Positions 48,301-59,595 of a stretch of DNA of 64,000 nt are shown here, piece by piece (positions within the stretch are counted from its first letter, which is position 1; every line of letters starts with the position of its first letter). Made by a program: the position numbers and the translations under genes. A model generated the notes under the pieces. It saw only the letters and a list, made by a program, of their open reading frames with translations, was not told the origin of the DNA and made no database searches. Where the stretch lies: contig OZ007572.1 in NCBI GenBank assembly GCA_963931925.1, positions 26,991,191 to 27,055,190 of the forward strand, written 5' to 3'. The DNA comes from Onchidella celtica (Eukaryota; Mollusca; Gastropoda; Systellommatophora; Onchidiidae).

Positions 48301-51300
48301 TCTGTTCTGATCACCTGCATCTGAAATTTCATTTTTGCCGATAGTTCCATCAAAATGCAAAAAGTTTCATGTCAGTTCCTATTTCTTCTGAAAGACATCT
48401 TTTTGTTATGTACTGATTCAAATACAACCACTGGAAATGATAAACATCATGAGATTGTATTTTATGAAACATCCATAATTCATCAAGAGATCAGTTTTAC
48501 ATGATACCATCATGACTAAATATTTTTAAAAAATGAAAAATGCCTTTGCTATTTCAGTGTGTACCTGCAATCAACAAAAAACATGACAAGATAGTTTATG
48601 TGTGACTTCTTGTGTTTTTGCCCCATTCGTACTTACCTCATAATCATCATTTGCCAACTTGTGTGCATCAAAAGCTTGACCAGTCTCCCATACATTTCTC
48701 CAGAAATGGACTAGAACATTTGAGTTAGGAAATTTTATCCTCTTGTAAGGGCCAATGTTCTTCACCACCTAATGAAAAAATAAATGTTGACTCCTTTAAA
48801 TCATTTTAAATGCAATAATTTGCCAAAAGATGAAGCTTTTGTTTCTATCCTTTGTAACAGAAAGGAAAATATGAACATATTATTAAAAAACAGTTGGCAA
48901 ATTACAGATAAAGGTTAGGTTTGCAACTGAGTTTTGTAACAATCATTTTATGGCTCAACTTCCTGTTTCTCTCCTTTCTTTGTACAGCCTCTCCCAATTC
49001 TATAGTCACAAATTGACACTGGTGTAAGATCACAACATCTTAGGTGCTGTCTCTCTTACTATGCCATCTTGCCAAGCTCCAAGCTCTAGACCATGTCTGT
49101 GTGCCACTTCTCCAACCCGCATGACAAAATATTCCATTAGCTCTTCCATGTCCTCAATTTTTCCTGATTCCACCAGAGCCAGGCAAGCTGGAGATTCATC
49201 CCAGGCTTCATACGGAACTTCATCTCCGCCCAGATGGAAAACACGTAGGGGTTGGATATCTTTATACATTTCCTTTAGCTCTTTGATGACCTGTTTTAAA
49301 TAGTGAAAACAAAATAATTTATTCCCAATGAAAAAAAGCAACAAACAACCAGGGACTAGAATTTCTTCAAAAAGGATAAAATATTTTGATGGAACGTTCA
49401 ACATTCAATGAGCACCACAATACAGTTAATGCCACAGGTTAAAATGGAGATTAATGTTTGAAAATCATTCTGATAGATCTGCCACATTTAGGAAAAGACA
49501 TGAAAATTTCATATGGAAAATTGATGCAATTCTCAAATGTCACCCTCTTTCCCTGCTTCCTCTAAACAGCAGTGTTTTGTGATGAAGTTTTACCTTATCA
49601 ATAAAATTAAAAGTTGACTCCAGGCCAGGATTCATGGAATTTTCTGCCAGCATTTGCACAGAGAAAGCATGAGAGGTCACAGCCTCTGAGGGATCAGACA
49701 GCAAGTACCGTTCTGCGTCTTTCTGTTGGTTCTACAAACAAATCAGGAAAATTTAACACAAAAAAAAAAAAAAATTATCATCACATTAGAAGCACATTCT
49801 CGATAACAAATATTAGCAATTCACTCATAAAAGTTGTATAAAATCCACCGGAATAAAAAGCCCTAAATGGACACTGGAAAATCTTCACAGGGTTAAAAAT
49901 AGGCCAAAACCACTTGACAGGCCTGAATCTAGCTGTAAACTTGCATATTCTATAGTTCTGTGTAGATATATTGTCACCGTTCCCTAAAACTGTAGTAACC
50001 GGTTTTGGCTACTGATCAGGAGACATGCAAAACTTTTATTTTAGCACAACTGGTCTAGTTATGATGAAGTTTTTAAATTTTGCTTTTCGGTTATTTTTCA
50101 TCTTGGGAGTCTATTACCAAGATCACTCGATGCTGCTTTGAATGTGGTTGAATATATACAAAAATCAAATGTTTGAGTTCTACAGTCTTGAGAAACAATG
50201 ATGGTATGATGATACATGCATGTACACAGACTGAAGGCAAATGAAAATACTTCCTCATCCCTAATGAGGACAATTTCTCAATTCCCACCTCTGAAAAGAC
50301 ATCTTCTCACTCATCCACCGTCTTTTCTGCCCACACATGCACCCAACATCCAACCATATTTCTCTATCTACAATTCTCAAACTTATTCTATGAATGAGCG
50401 GTTAAAAATCTACATACTTGATCCATGAGTTTATCATAACGGACTCTCATTGCCCGTACTGCAGCATGGCTGTGGCCAGGCATGTCTATCTCAGGGATCA
50501 CTTCAATATGTCTGGCTGCAGCAAATCTAAGTATTTCCTTGTAGTCTTCAACACTGAAAAAAGGATGAGACAATAAACAATGAGATATTTATACAATAGA
50601 ATTGCTTCGTCTACATAATTCAGGAGTAAATTCAATCAGTCTTTTCAAACCTATCATCTCATAATGTCAGATATGCAAATTCTGCCCCAATCATGATAAA
50701 ACCATAACATAATCTAATGAACTTAAAGTAGCATAGTGTCACTATGCTGCAAGATTCCAGTAACTAACATTTTTGGCCAAAATCACTTTTTTCGTTCTTA
50801 GGGTCTGAATATCAATGGCGCAACATGTGTCAAAAGCTCGCGGCTCAATTCCTATAAATAACGATGTTGCAATAATTACGTCCATTGTCTTTAGAATTTG
50901 CTGGCAGCAATAAGTCAAACAAAATCAGTTTTTTGGCTCTCCTGTAAAATTTTCAAAATGTTAGTTATGGGAATCTTGCAGCATCGCAACGATATTATCT
51001 GCATAAAAATTAAAAGAATATACAGTAGCCGGACTGGATGTGGTCCGATTGATAAGCATGTTTATGTGATATAAATGAATGAACTTTAATACATGCAACA
51101 TGACCATAGTATTTCACTTTTAATAACATGTAATATTTCTATGCTGCAGATTAAGAGCCAAATTTATGCCATTATTGATAATATATACTAATTGGCTTGA
51201 GACTGGAATCTGATGTAAGACGGTCAGAATGAGAGAATGAACAGAAATGCTTGTGATCAAAGAAATAAAAATGCGATAAAAAAAAAAGGAGAGATATATT

Positions 51301-54300
51301 TTTCATCTCTAACTTAGGAAAACAGTCCTTCAAATCTAAAGGAAAATTCTTTGGGTAAACTGCAAAGTACTGGTGAAAACAGTGGGACAGGAATTTCAAC
51401 ACCTTTGACATTAGACTGGCATGTGATTGAAAGAGTGCAAATCAGTTCACTCAATTAAATGAATCCATTCACTAAACTGAGGCACAATCTTTCGTGGCAA
51501 CACCGCACTCTCAGTAAAGAATTATCTCTGGCAAAATATCTCTCATTATTATCTGGAACATCAAACACTATCTTTCAGCTCAGTGGTTTTGCACAAGTGG
51601 TACCAGAAGTTTACAAAAAACAAATATTGTGAAACCCCAAAATGAGAGAATAATATGGTGTGCTTGCACGTGGAAAATATAACTATGTCAGTTACCTATA
51701 AAAGCCACAGCCAAGGCCACTTGGGTATGGCCCTGAGCCCAGCAATGGCAGGAGACAAGTGCTTTCACTGGGATCATGGCCTCTCTTAGATCCAACCTGT
51801 ACATGATCAAAATAAATTATTTTCTATTTATAAACAGTTCACCAGAGCTCTATACTAGGGCACTTAACAACTAAATCTCACTACAGTGAGAATAAATTTA
51901 CACAATTTTCCTGTCTTAAGTTAATGTTTTTTTCATTTTTGTAGCAGTAAAAAATAAATGTTAGGTCCTAAATGATTTTCCCTCATCTCCTCCATGATCT
52001 GTGAGTCACAGAATGAATTAATGTCATGTCACATAAACCAAACTATCTCCATTGCATTATCATATTAAGAGATCCTGTGGATTTCATTTTACTACCATGT
52101 ACCACTGATTCGATAACTTTGGACTTAACACAGGTCAAACAAAATCCCTCGTTCTTTGAGGGATCATGGGCGATCATATGAGGGAATTGGAAAATCTTCA
52201 TAGGACTGAAAATGGACCAAAATCACTTGACAGCCTCAGCGTAGCTATAAACTTGCATATTTCATATTTTTATGAATACTTGATGATACAAACTGATATG
52301 ACCCCGGCTTAGAAGAACAATGCCTACTCGCGATATTTCTCAACACACACATCCACCCCAAGTCAAAACTAACACAACTATTAAACTGGGTAAATGATTT
52401 TTGTCCCTTCTCAGCACCACTTTGAGTGGGTTCTCATGTGAAGATACAATGATTCTGAATCAGAACAGTTTCTTGAGAACATCCACCTTTCATTTGCACC
52501 ACTGAAGAAAACAGCACAAACCAGAACAAGCTGAGACACTCTCTCTTTATGTTGGTCATGACTGAATGGCTATATTTATTTTAATGACGATTTACAGAAA
52601 ACGACTGAAACTTTAATTGAAGAGCAACTTACCTCTGTCAGCTCTTCAAGTCCTGGTATTTCTAGTCTCCAGCCTTCATCATCTGTCAGGTGAAAATGTA
52701 GTTTGTTCATTTTGTAAGTTGCCATGGCTTCAATAAGCCGCAAGATTTCTTCCTTTGGTTGGAAGTTTCTAGAGATATCAACATGCATGCCTCTGTACGG
52801 GTACCGAGGAGCATCACGTATGAAACAGTCTGGAATCATGCCTGCTGCCTTATTTAATGATGGAGCGTACAAGCTTAGCAGTGACTGCACACCAAAGAAG
52901 GCCCCTGCAGCTTTGCTGGCTAATATCTGTTAAAGATTTTTTTTTAAAATGTCTAAGGAGAGCATAAAAATAAACAAAGCAAAGTGTAGAGCAAACAAGA
53001 AAAGCAAATTTTCTATTTCACATTCCAGGGATCACCAGAGATTAACAGAGTCCCTCAACTCTTGACTTGTACAATTCATGATACTGGAATGGGACAAAGA
53101 TTTCCTATCTTGTGGGAAAAGGTTTTCAATCAGTTTTCAAAAGATCAGTTAATTCAACTACTCAAGTATAACAAACAAAAATTAAAAGAAACAACAACAA
53201 AACTACAACTTGCACTGGCAAAGTACACTCGAAATATTTCACACAAAATTCCATATAATTCGGTGATGTTATAATATGTCATAAGAACTACAAATGGAAG
53301 CGAACCTGAATGAATTTTCTGGAAGCATCAACAAGGATCTCATAAGCCTCTGAAACTGGAAGGTCATCTGGAGGTGGACTGACACCCCCTTGCCTTATCA
53401 CAATGAGGTTTGAAGGCATTTTATCACAATCTGAGCTGGTTATTGCATTTTCTGACAAGGGAATGTCTGTTTTATCTGGAAAGAGACACAATGATTCAAT
53501 GTTGAAAACTTTTTTTAAAAAAAAGAACATGCTTTAGGAAAAAATTCTTATATCATCACATGAAATTTCAAAGACACTGCCACATTTTCAGCTCAAATGC
53601 AGAAGGTTGTTGTTTGTTTGTGTTTTTTTTTTTTACAAATGGTAAGTATTTACCGGATAAGACGAGATGTCTTTGTAAATTAAATGCATCAAGGACATAA
53701 ATAAAACACCCTTTACACACAGTGACAGTTAGACCACATACCTGATAAGTACTTTGCTTCATTTAAAAACTGTCCATCACATGCAGCTATACTCCATCCC
53801 GATGTCGCAACATTGACAAATCTGTCACTTTTCACATCAAGATGCACGGGGGTTGGGATAATCGGCTTCAAGAGCGTTTCCTCCTCTTTTAAGTCCAAGT
53901 AGCGACAAAACCTCACCTCTGGGGTGAATGGTTGATAAATATCATATCGACGTTTCCCTGTGGCTAGAGTGTAATCAAAGCGCTTGTAACGTTTGGGAGT
54001 GTCAAATGGTCCAACGAAACTGAGTGATTCTCCCTCTGTACTTTTGATTATTCTTGGTTCCAGTCCCTCAACATGAATGTACCAGTTTGGTAAAACATCA
54101 GATCGAGAGGCAGAGTAATGCTGAGCATTAAATTTGAATGTGAGAGTATCTCCTTCTTTCAGAGGTTTGAAGCTTTTGAGAGGACTCAGTTTAAAGATAC
54201 AACCATTCAGATGTGAGAAACGAACCCCAGCATACTCCAGATCAACACTGTCGTCCAAAGGCAGATAAGTGGGCTCAACCATGCGTAGGTGAGAGAAATA

Positions 54301-55391
54301 AATGGCCCACTGAGTGGGCGGGGAAGAGTATGCCAATGTAACATTGCTTTTATTGGTAAGTGAGATGGACACACTGAACAAAGCTCGACCACCGCTCAGA
54401 TTGTCTTCCACCTGTTCCAACGCATTAGACAATGGAAAAGTAGTTAGTATAAAAATCACCAAAGTGATATCCTGACATCTTCATCAAAAGCTGGTGACCA
54501 AAAACGACTAATTCTACAAATTCAACTGATATTAGATCTTGAAACCTTAAAACAATATTTTTAATAATTTGACGTTATCAGGCAGATTTTAGCTTTAAAA
54601 AAATTATGTTCTCAAATCACACATCAAGCCACTGAAACTTTTATCTGCAGCCTGGACAAAATGAGGTTGTTAATGTCACCTCAAATTACTTTCCCTTTCC
54701 TGGAAGCACACGTTGTTTCCTCACACACTCACCTCAGCAAAACATGAGACTTCATATTGTAAGAAACTAACCTGATAAATGACATCCAGGGTATCTGCCA
54801 CACGGTCCAGGTCATCTTGGCTCTTTATGGATGACTTTTTCTTATCTGACCCTCCTTTGTCTTCTGACATTTCCTCAGATCTGTGGAGTAAAGGCATTAA
54901 ATACAAGTTCATAGCTGCTAACTTTCAAAAACCTCAAAACAGACTCCTTATATCAGAGCTCCCCCCCCCCCCCCCCTGAAAAATCATCATTTCCTCACTC
55001 TGTCACATTATGGAACATTATTCTCTTTACATAGGCCCAATAGTAACATAGGTCTAATGTAATACTTTAAGAAGCAGAAAACAAAGATTCTGCTTCAATT
55101 GCTGTTGTGTATTGTTATCACCACTGTTTTCTGTTTCTAAAGAAAAACTGACTATTATGATATGAGCTGTCCTCAGAATCATTATAACTCTTTCATACTA
55201 ACTTGCTCCATGGCAGTACTGAACAATGTCAGACTTGCCTCCATGTGACTGTGAAACTGGTGAAATTGGAAATCACGACCTGACTTATGACTCACAATGC
55301 ATTTATTGGACAAGTTCGATGATAATGCAAAAGGAATTCCTCAGAATATTTTGCATTAAATGTCTACTCACGGCTTAATGAAATGACTCAT
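45349..55391 (-). CDS. beta-N-acetylhexosaminidase, chitobiase type (GH20)
   Basis: Fourteen coding exons on the minus strand: 55391-55372, 54880-54772, 54411-53742, 53475-53306, 52926-52633, 51796-51696, 50553-50418, 49731-49594, 49290-49060, 48768-48637, 48279-48036, 47281-47032, 45819-45676 and 45430-45349. All junctions are GT-AG, every phase matches, and the total is about 906 aa plus stop. The enzyme releases terminal beta-linked GlcNAc or GalNAc, for example from chitobiose. Order: polar N-terminus; CHB_HEX-type beta domain (about 55-220, WAIYFSHLRMVEP); GH20 N-terminal alpha/beta domain; catalytic barrel with YRGMHVDISRNF, HLTDDEGWRLEI, VIPEIDMPGHSHA, the catalytic HLGGDE (Asp569/Glu570), GAWQDG, HFWRN and QGQIWTE; then a C-terminal beta domain ending VVTVTVK. 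This is the bacterial-chitobiase layout, not the shorter lysosomal HEXA/HEXB layout. No signal peptide is visible from either candidate ATG (55391 or 54870). The 20-nt first exon joins in frame (MSHFIK-PSEEMSEDK) but is the weakest part. Confidence 0.92.
45520..45603 (+). repeat. piggyBac-like end fragment
   Basis: TTAACTCTTTGTGTGCCAAT, with twin motifs CCGATATATTGG and CCGATGTATTGG, resembles the end of a TTAA-inserting element. No matching second end was found. It lies in the last intron of the GH20 gene. Confidence 0.4.
49868..49965 (+). repeat. dispersed repeat in GH20 intron, copy 1
   Basis: ACTGGAAAATCTTCACAGGG through CACTTGACAG and GTAAACTTGCATATT. It is repeated in the same order at 52180-52280. 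Confidence 0.65.
49969..50206. mobile_element. MITE family A, copy 3 (inverted)
   Basis: Left end TATTGTCACCGTTCCCTAAA. The right end, reverse-complemented, is CATTGTTTCTCAAGACTGTA. The interior is in the opposite orientation to copies 1 and 2 (TTTTGGCTACTGATCAGGAG near the left side). It lies in the GH20 intron between exons 50418 and 49731, with TA on both sides. Confidence 0.75.
50734..50994. mobile_element. MITE family B, copy 2 (inverted)
   Basis: Left end GTCACTATGCTGCAAGATTC. The right end, reverse-complemented, is GCGATGCTGCAAGATTCCC. Reverse-complemented as a whole it aligns from end to end with 6655-6915, including GGAGAGCCAAAAAACTGA and GGAATTGAGCC. It lies in an intron of the GH20 gene with TA at each end. 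Confidence 0.82.
52180..52335 (+). repeat. dispersed repeat in GH20 intron, copy 2
   Basis: ATTGGAAAATCTTCATAGGA, CACTTGACAG and ATAAACTTGCATATTTCATA parallel 49868-49965. The later part (GGCTTAGAAGAACAATGCC) resembles 39395-39419. Confidence 0.6.
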
Positions 55392-55649
55392 GAGTTGGAT
55401 AGAAAATATTTCTGATAAAAAAAGAAACTATCCACTGTCGCTGATCATGTTAGGCATAAAAGATGACAGATGTAGTAGATCTAGAACTGTTCTGAAGCCA
55501 GTTCACAAGCCATGTCCATATTGTTCTTACATATCTAATTCTAGAACTTTTTCTATTGTTTTACCAGCTCATGGACTCAAGATTTCGATTTCTAACGTCG
55601 CTGAAACACGTGTACGCCTTAGTCTTCCGTGTTATATTCAAAGGTTCTA

Positions 55650-56320
55650 AAAGACTGCCGGCCTAGATAAACCGGGAGTTACCACCACCAAAGATGATTG
55701 TAAATTTGTAAAATTGAAAAAAAAAAACAACAACAAGCAAACAGCGAAATAAAATGAAACCCCTTCACAAAATGTGTCCACTGTTCTTACTCAATGTGTG
55801 ACCCACACGTGCTTACGTACTCGAACTCGTATCAACGGCCGAAGCACGTGGACACAGGCGAAGGTGCATGCCGTGATAACTTATGATGCAACATTACTAA
55901 TGCCTGGTTGAGCAGGGCCGCAGCGGGGGGAACAAAAGTTATCACGAGTTCGGGCATACACCGTACGGCAGAACACGGTATCGGTAGGGTAGAGCTGTGT
56001 TTACGGTTGCGCCCGTTGAATCGCTAGGTCCAGCGCTATTACATTAGCGGAGGCCCAGATACAAAAGTTACGGTTTTGTTTTCTCCTTTATATGTTTTTG
56101 TCGTATAAATAGGGAAATTCTTCAAATACGTACTTTTCACCACAACAACGTATTTACGTACTGGAACCCAAAATACATACTAAATACGTATTTTACTATT
56201 TTACGTACTGGTTGGCAGCTATGCAAGTTAAATCGAGCTAATTTATGACAAATTCTTGTTCCACATCTCATGTCAAGGCCAAAATGTCAACGGATTTATG
56301 AATGGAGCAGAGAGTGCATG
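55650..56320. other. CpG-richer 5' flank of the GH20 gene
   Basis: Less AT-rich than its surroundings, with many CpG (ACACGTGCTTACGTACTCG and similar near 55800-56050). Position suggests a promoter region, but no core motif or coding exon could be supported. Confidence 0.3.
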
Positions 56321-56323
56321 CAC

Positions 56324-56513
56324 GTGAACAGCCGAAACAACTAACAAGTATGACCTGCTCACAAAAAAAAGTTAATTGGGGCTACACTGCACTTTAACCT
56401 CTGTTGGTAATCATACCACTGCAATGGAAGGACTACAAATTGAGATTGCCCCAGTAAAAGTGTAGCCCTCCAAATTCTTGATGTGGAGGTCTTGCGTGTT
56501 TCGGCTGTTTCGT
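56324..56513. repeat. imperfect foldback repeat of about 190 bp
   Basis: Outer arms ACAGCCGAAACA (about 56328) and TGTTTCGGCTGT (about 56500) and inner arms GGGCTACACT (56378) and AGTGTAGCCC (56459) are nested complements, with diverged sequence between them. Confidence 0.6.
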
Positions 56514-56559
56514 CAAGCCCACGAATCCTCAGTTTCATTTAAAACTCAGCTGATATTTT

Positions 56560-57690
56560 AGTCCATAATAGGAAACGTTATGTGCCCTCAGTCGCAATTC
56601 TCAGCAAGGAATCGAGCCCAGCATTTACTACAAAAAACATCCCTAGAGGGCTAACTCGCCTGGGGCCTCTGCGACCCCCAGTGCACAGCTATTCCTACAG
56701 ACACATTCTTGTGACAAGGCAGATTCCATGGACGTGTACCAAAAAGGAAACTGAAATTTTGATGTTCAATATTTACGAAATAAACACCTGAGCAAGTTTC
56801 TTTTTATGTTGTTTTATTTGCCAGTGCAATGAGGGAGCTGCAAAAGCAAGATTATTTATATTTGCTTTCGTGTTCTATTTTTTCTCGATTTTTTGTTTTT
56901 GCGAACCTGATGAAAAGAGACGCACGCAATATCCCAATTCTGCAGTACACTGATCAGGCAAGTATTATCCAATTTGTGTGAATGAACAAACTAAAACCAT
57001 ATTGTGTGTTTGATAGCTGAAAGTTATCACATTGTTTTGTTTCAAGTTGGGTGACGATACGAGCTGATGCTACCGAGCTATAGCGCTAGTATGATTGTGT
57101 CATTTTCCAGCCGCGTGCATCGCCTTTCGCAGTAACATTTGGAGCCCCAAAAATATACTAATACTTGCAAAATTACCGTTTTTTTTGCCCTGGAAAGTAA
57201 TAAAAGGGTCTGCTCTGCGACATTTGCGATAAAAACGCAAAAAATAACAAAAACTAAAAAAACTGACGGGAATAAGCGACCTCGACCCCTCGTGTCTCCG
57301 GAATATCAGTCTCGCAAGTAAACATCCGGTGCTTCGCGCTGCCTCGATAACGGTCCGATTCGCATGTAACGGGGTGAAATCGAAATCTGGCGTCATCCTC
57401 CTTAAAGATCTGTGAATATTTTGGTTTTATACCACGTTTAAGATCACGAAAGGCTTGCTTTCACTTGTGCGTCGCCTCAGTTTCGCACCGTCAGTCTTGC
57501 TTGATTTGTCTCATGCGTTCGACGGCGTCTTCTTCACCCGAAATTTCCCCTTATCCAGATAGATAGTTTTCAGTATTAGTGCGCAATGTCAGTGAGAAGC
57601 TTAATTCAGTCAAATCTACCAAGAATAGATTGCACATTTTACAAGCACAGAAGTTTATTGTGGGTTGATAACGTCGCGTCTGTGCCGAAA
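56560..57690. other. no gene recognised
   Basis: Mixed-composition sequence. It holds one isolated unit of the 32-bp repeat at 56903-56937 (GCGAACCTGATGAAAAGAGA). ORFs at 56582-56791 plus and 57100-57396 minus have no motif or clear splice sites. Confidence 0.4.
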
Positions 57691-57698
57691 ACGAACGT

Positions 57699-57866
57699 GC
57701 GAACCTGATGGCGGAAGGATGCACAAAATAGCGAACCTGACGACGGGGGGACGCACAAAATGGCGAACCTGACGACGAGGGGACGCACAAAATAGCGAAC
57801 CTGATGACGGGAGACGCACAAAATTGCAAACCTGGAAACGTGAGACGCATTAGATGGCGAACATTC
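57699..57866. repeat. 32-bp tandem repeat, five to six units
   Basis: Units starting GCGAACCTGA at 57699, 57731, 57763 and 57795, then diverged units near 57825 and 57857. The consensus continues ...GACGGGGGACGCACAAAATA. ORFs made of repeated cysteine/proline-rich peptides on the minus strand are products of the repeat. Confidence 0.9.
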
Positions 57867-57989
57867 AACGCAACTTAGCAAATGTCAAAATTTGACACGT
57901 TTAGTGCACCTAAGAAGGACGGGAAGTACCGGGGACATATTATTGGAGCAGTTTCTGATTAGGGATTTGTAGTAAAATAATTTAGAATC

Positions 57990-58110
57990 TTTAGATCTAG
58001 ATCTAGATAGAATACATACATATACAATGTATCTGATCTAGATCTAGATCTTGTCTAGTATTTGTAGTAATTTTATGTAGTAGTTAACTGTCTAGATCTA
58101 GATCTAGATA
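57990..58110. repeat. GATCTA-type satellite patch
   Basis: Several runs of TAGATCTAGATC motifs separated by AT-rich sequence, like those at 19401-19920. Confidence 0.75.
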
Positions 58111-58199
58111 GGCCTATCTAGTTCCATAATCTAGAATTAGGCCTAGTGTTGTGTAGAAAACTCTCATGCTAGAAAAATAAATGTATATAGGCCTAGCTA

Positions 58200-59010
58200 A
58201 AATTTTTAATCAGAATGTTTTGTCGAGTTCTAGATCTACTTATTAGGATGGAAAAATCTCCAAGCCTCTGTTAGCTGAGATATAGCCTAGGCTGATAAAA
58301 AATATTCTTATATTGTCATCATTTGAATGTTGTTTCCTCTTTGTGGCAAGGAAACACATTCTCATCCAGGCGTGGTAAGTTCAAATTACCAAAATGAGAA
58401 TTGGTATTGTTATTATTTATTGATATGATACATCACAGTAATCACATGGTAATAATGTTATACTTATAGGTCAGGGGTGTCAGTGGAAAATCATCTCAAC
58501 CCCTGAACTTAGCGCGGTCGACATGGATTAAAGTAAAAAACGAGCATGATAATCATTTTGAGTTTTAGACATGTATTATAGTATTAAAAAAGGGCACATA
58601 AATAACATGACAGCAAAAAGTCAATGTCCGTTCCGCACTTTAAAACAGCAAAAAGTTAATGTCAATATCTGACGAGCACTTCTAATAATAATAATAATGC
58701 ATTATAGCTCTAAGGAGTCAGTCACAGGATCACTTGGGAATCACAAAATACTATAAAATCTGAAAAAACATACAAAAATATTGGCAATATTAGACTACTA
58801 TCTCAGTGGAAAAACAGCCTTAGAAAAAAAAAAGAGAAGGTAGATCCACCGACATCTACTACTGAAATTTTACAATTTACAAAGACGTCTGTGCATGCGC
58901 GAAAGACCAGTCTAATATTGCGAAAGACTAGTCTAATATCTAATATATTAAATTGTTTTTCTATTAAATCTACCTATCAACTCAACATACTAACTAAATT
59001 AAGAAGTTTA
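58200..59010. other. no gene recognised
   Basis: AT-rich sequence. A strong donor-like GTAAGT at 58375 follows a short open stretch, but no exon can be defended. Confidence 0.4.
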
Positions 59011-59036
59011 ATAGTGCAGCAGTTTTGTGAAATAAA

Positions 59037-59530
59037 TGTGGGTTTTGTGGTAAAAGCACCAAAATTTGCATAAATGAGGTTAAGGACATACTAAAAGAAA
59101 TTAGATATAGTGCCAAGCTGAATTTTTTCCCAGAAGCTCAAAAAACTTAAAAATCCAAAATGGCCGCCAACCGAGACAAAAAATCTGTAAATTGTCATAT
59201 TTTGGTGAATAGTTGACATAAAAACATAAATGAGGAGTCTTTTTGTACTTTTTCAGACATAAGGAATCTAATGGAACCATTATTTAGTTGATAAAATGCA
59301 TATAAAACAACATACTGACAAATTCATGGTAAAATTAAAGATAGCCGCCATCCTAGACACAATATCTATAAATTGTCATATCTTTGTGAATAGCTGACAC
59401 AAGAACATAAATGAGGAGTCTTTTTGTATGTTTTCATGCATAAGGGGTTCAATGGAAACATTATTTAGTTGATAAAATGCATAGTAAACAAGATATTGAC
59501 AAATTCATGTAAAATTCAAAATGGTTACCA
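59037..59530 (+). repeat. left long inverted repeat of the 3.5-kb element
   Basis: Contains two full and one partial internal units. AACATAAATGAGGAGTCTTT occurs at about 59223 and 59404, each followed by TTATTTAGTTGATAAAATGC. It is the inverse of 62150-62514. Confidence 0.85.
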
Positions 59531-59595
59531 CTTAAATTTTGAATATATATGAGTGGTTACTATGTCTAGATTGCCGATGTGGAATATCATAATAC

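Noticed and set aside
53713..54462. Open frame starting just before the GH20 exon with a hydrophobic N-terminus that looks like a signal peptide.
   Set aside because: The first codon is TTG, not ATG, and the hydrophobic part is the intron and polypyrimidine tract before the acceptor at 54412. The spliced upstream exons fit phase exactly.
57551..57881. Minus-strand ORFs with repeated cysteine/proline-rich peptides.
   Set aside because: They are translations of the 32-bp tandem repeat; 32 is not a multiple of 3, so the peptide phase cycles, and no coding signal is present.
58351..58374. Possible 24-nt micro-exon ending at a strong GTAAGT donor.
   Set aside because: There is no flanking exon in matching phase and no recognisable peptide, so it cannot be defended.
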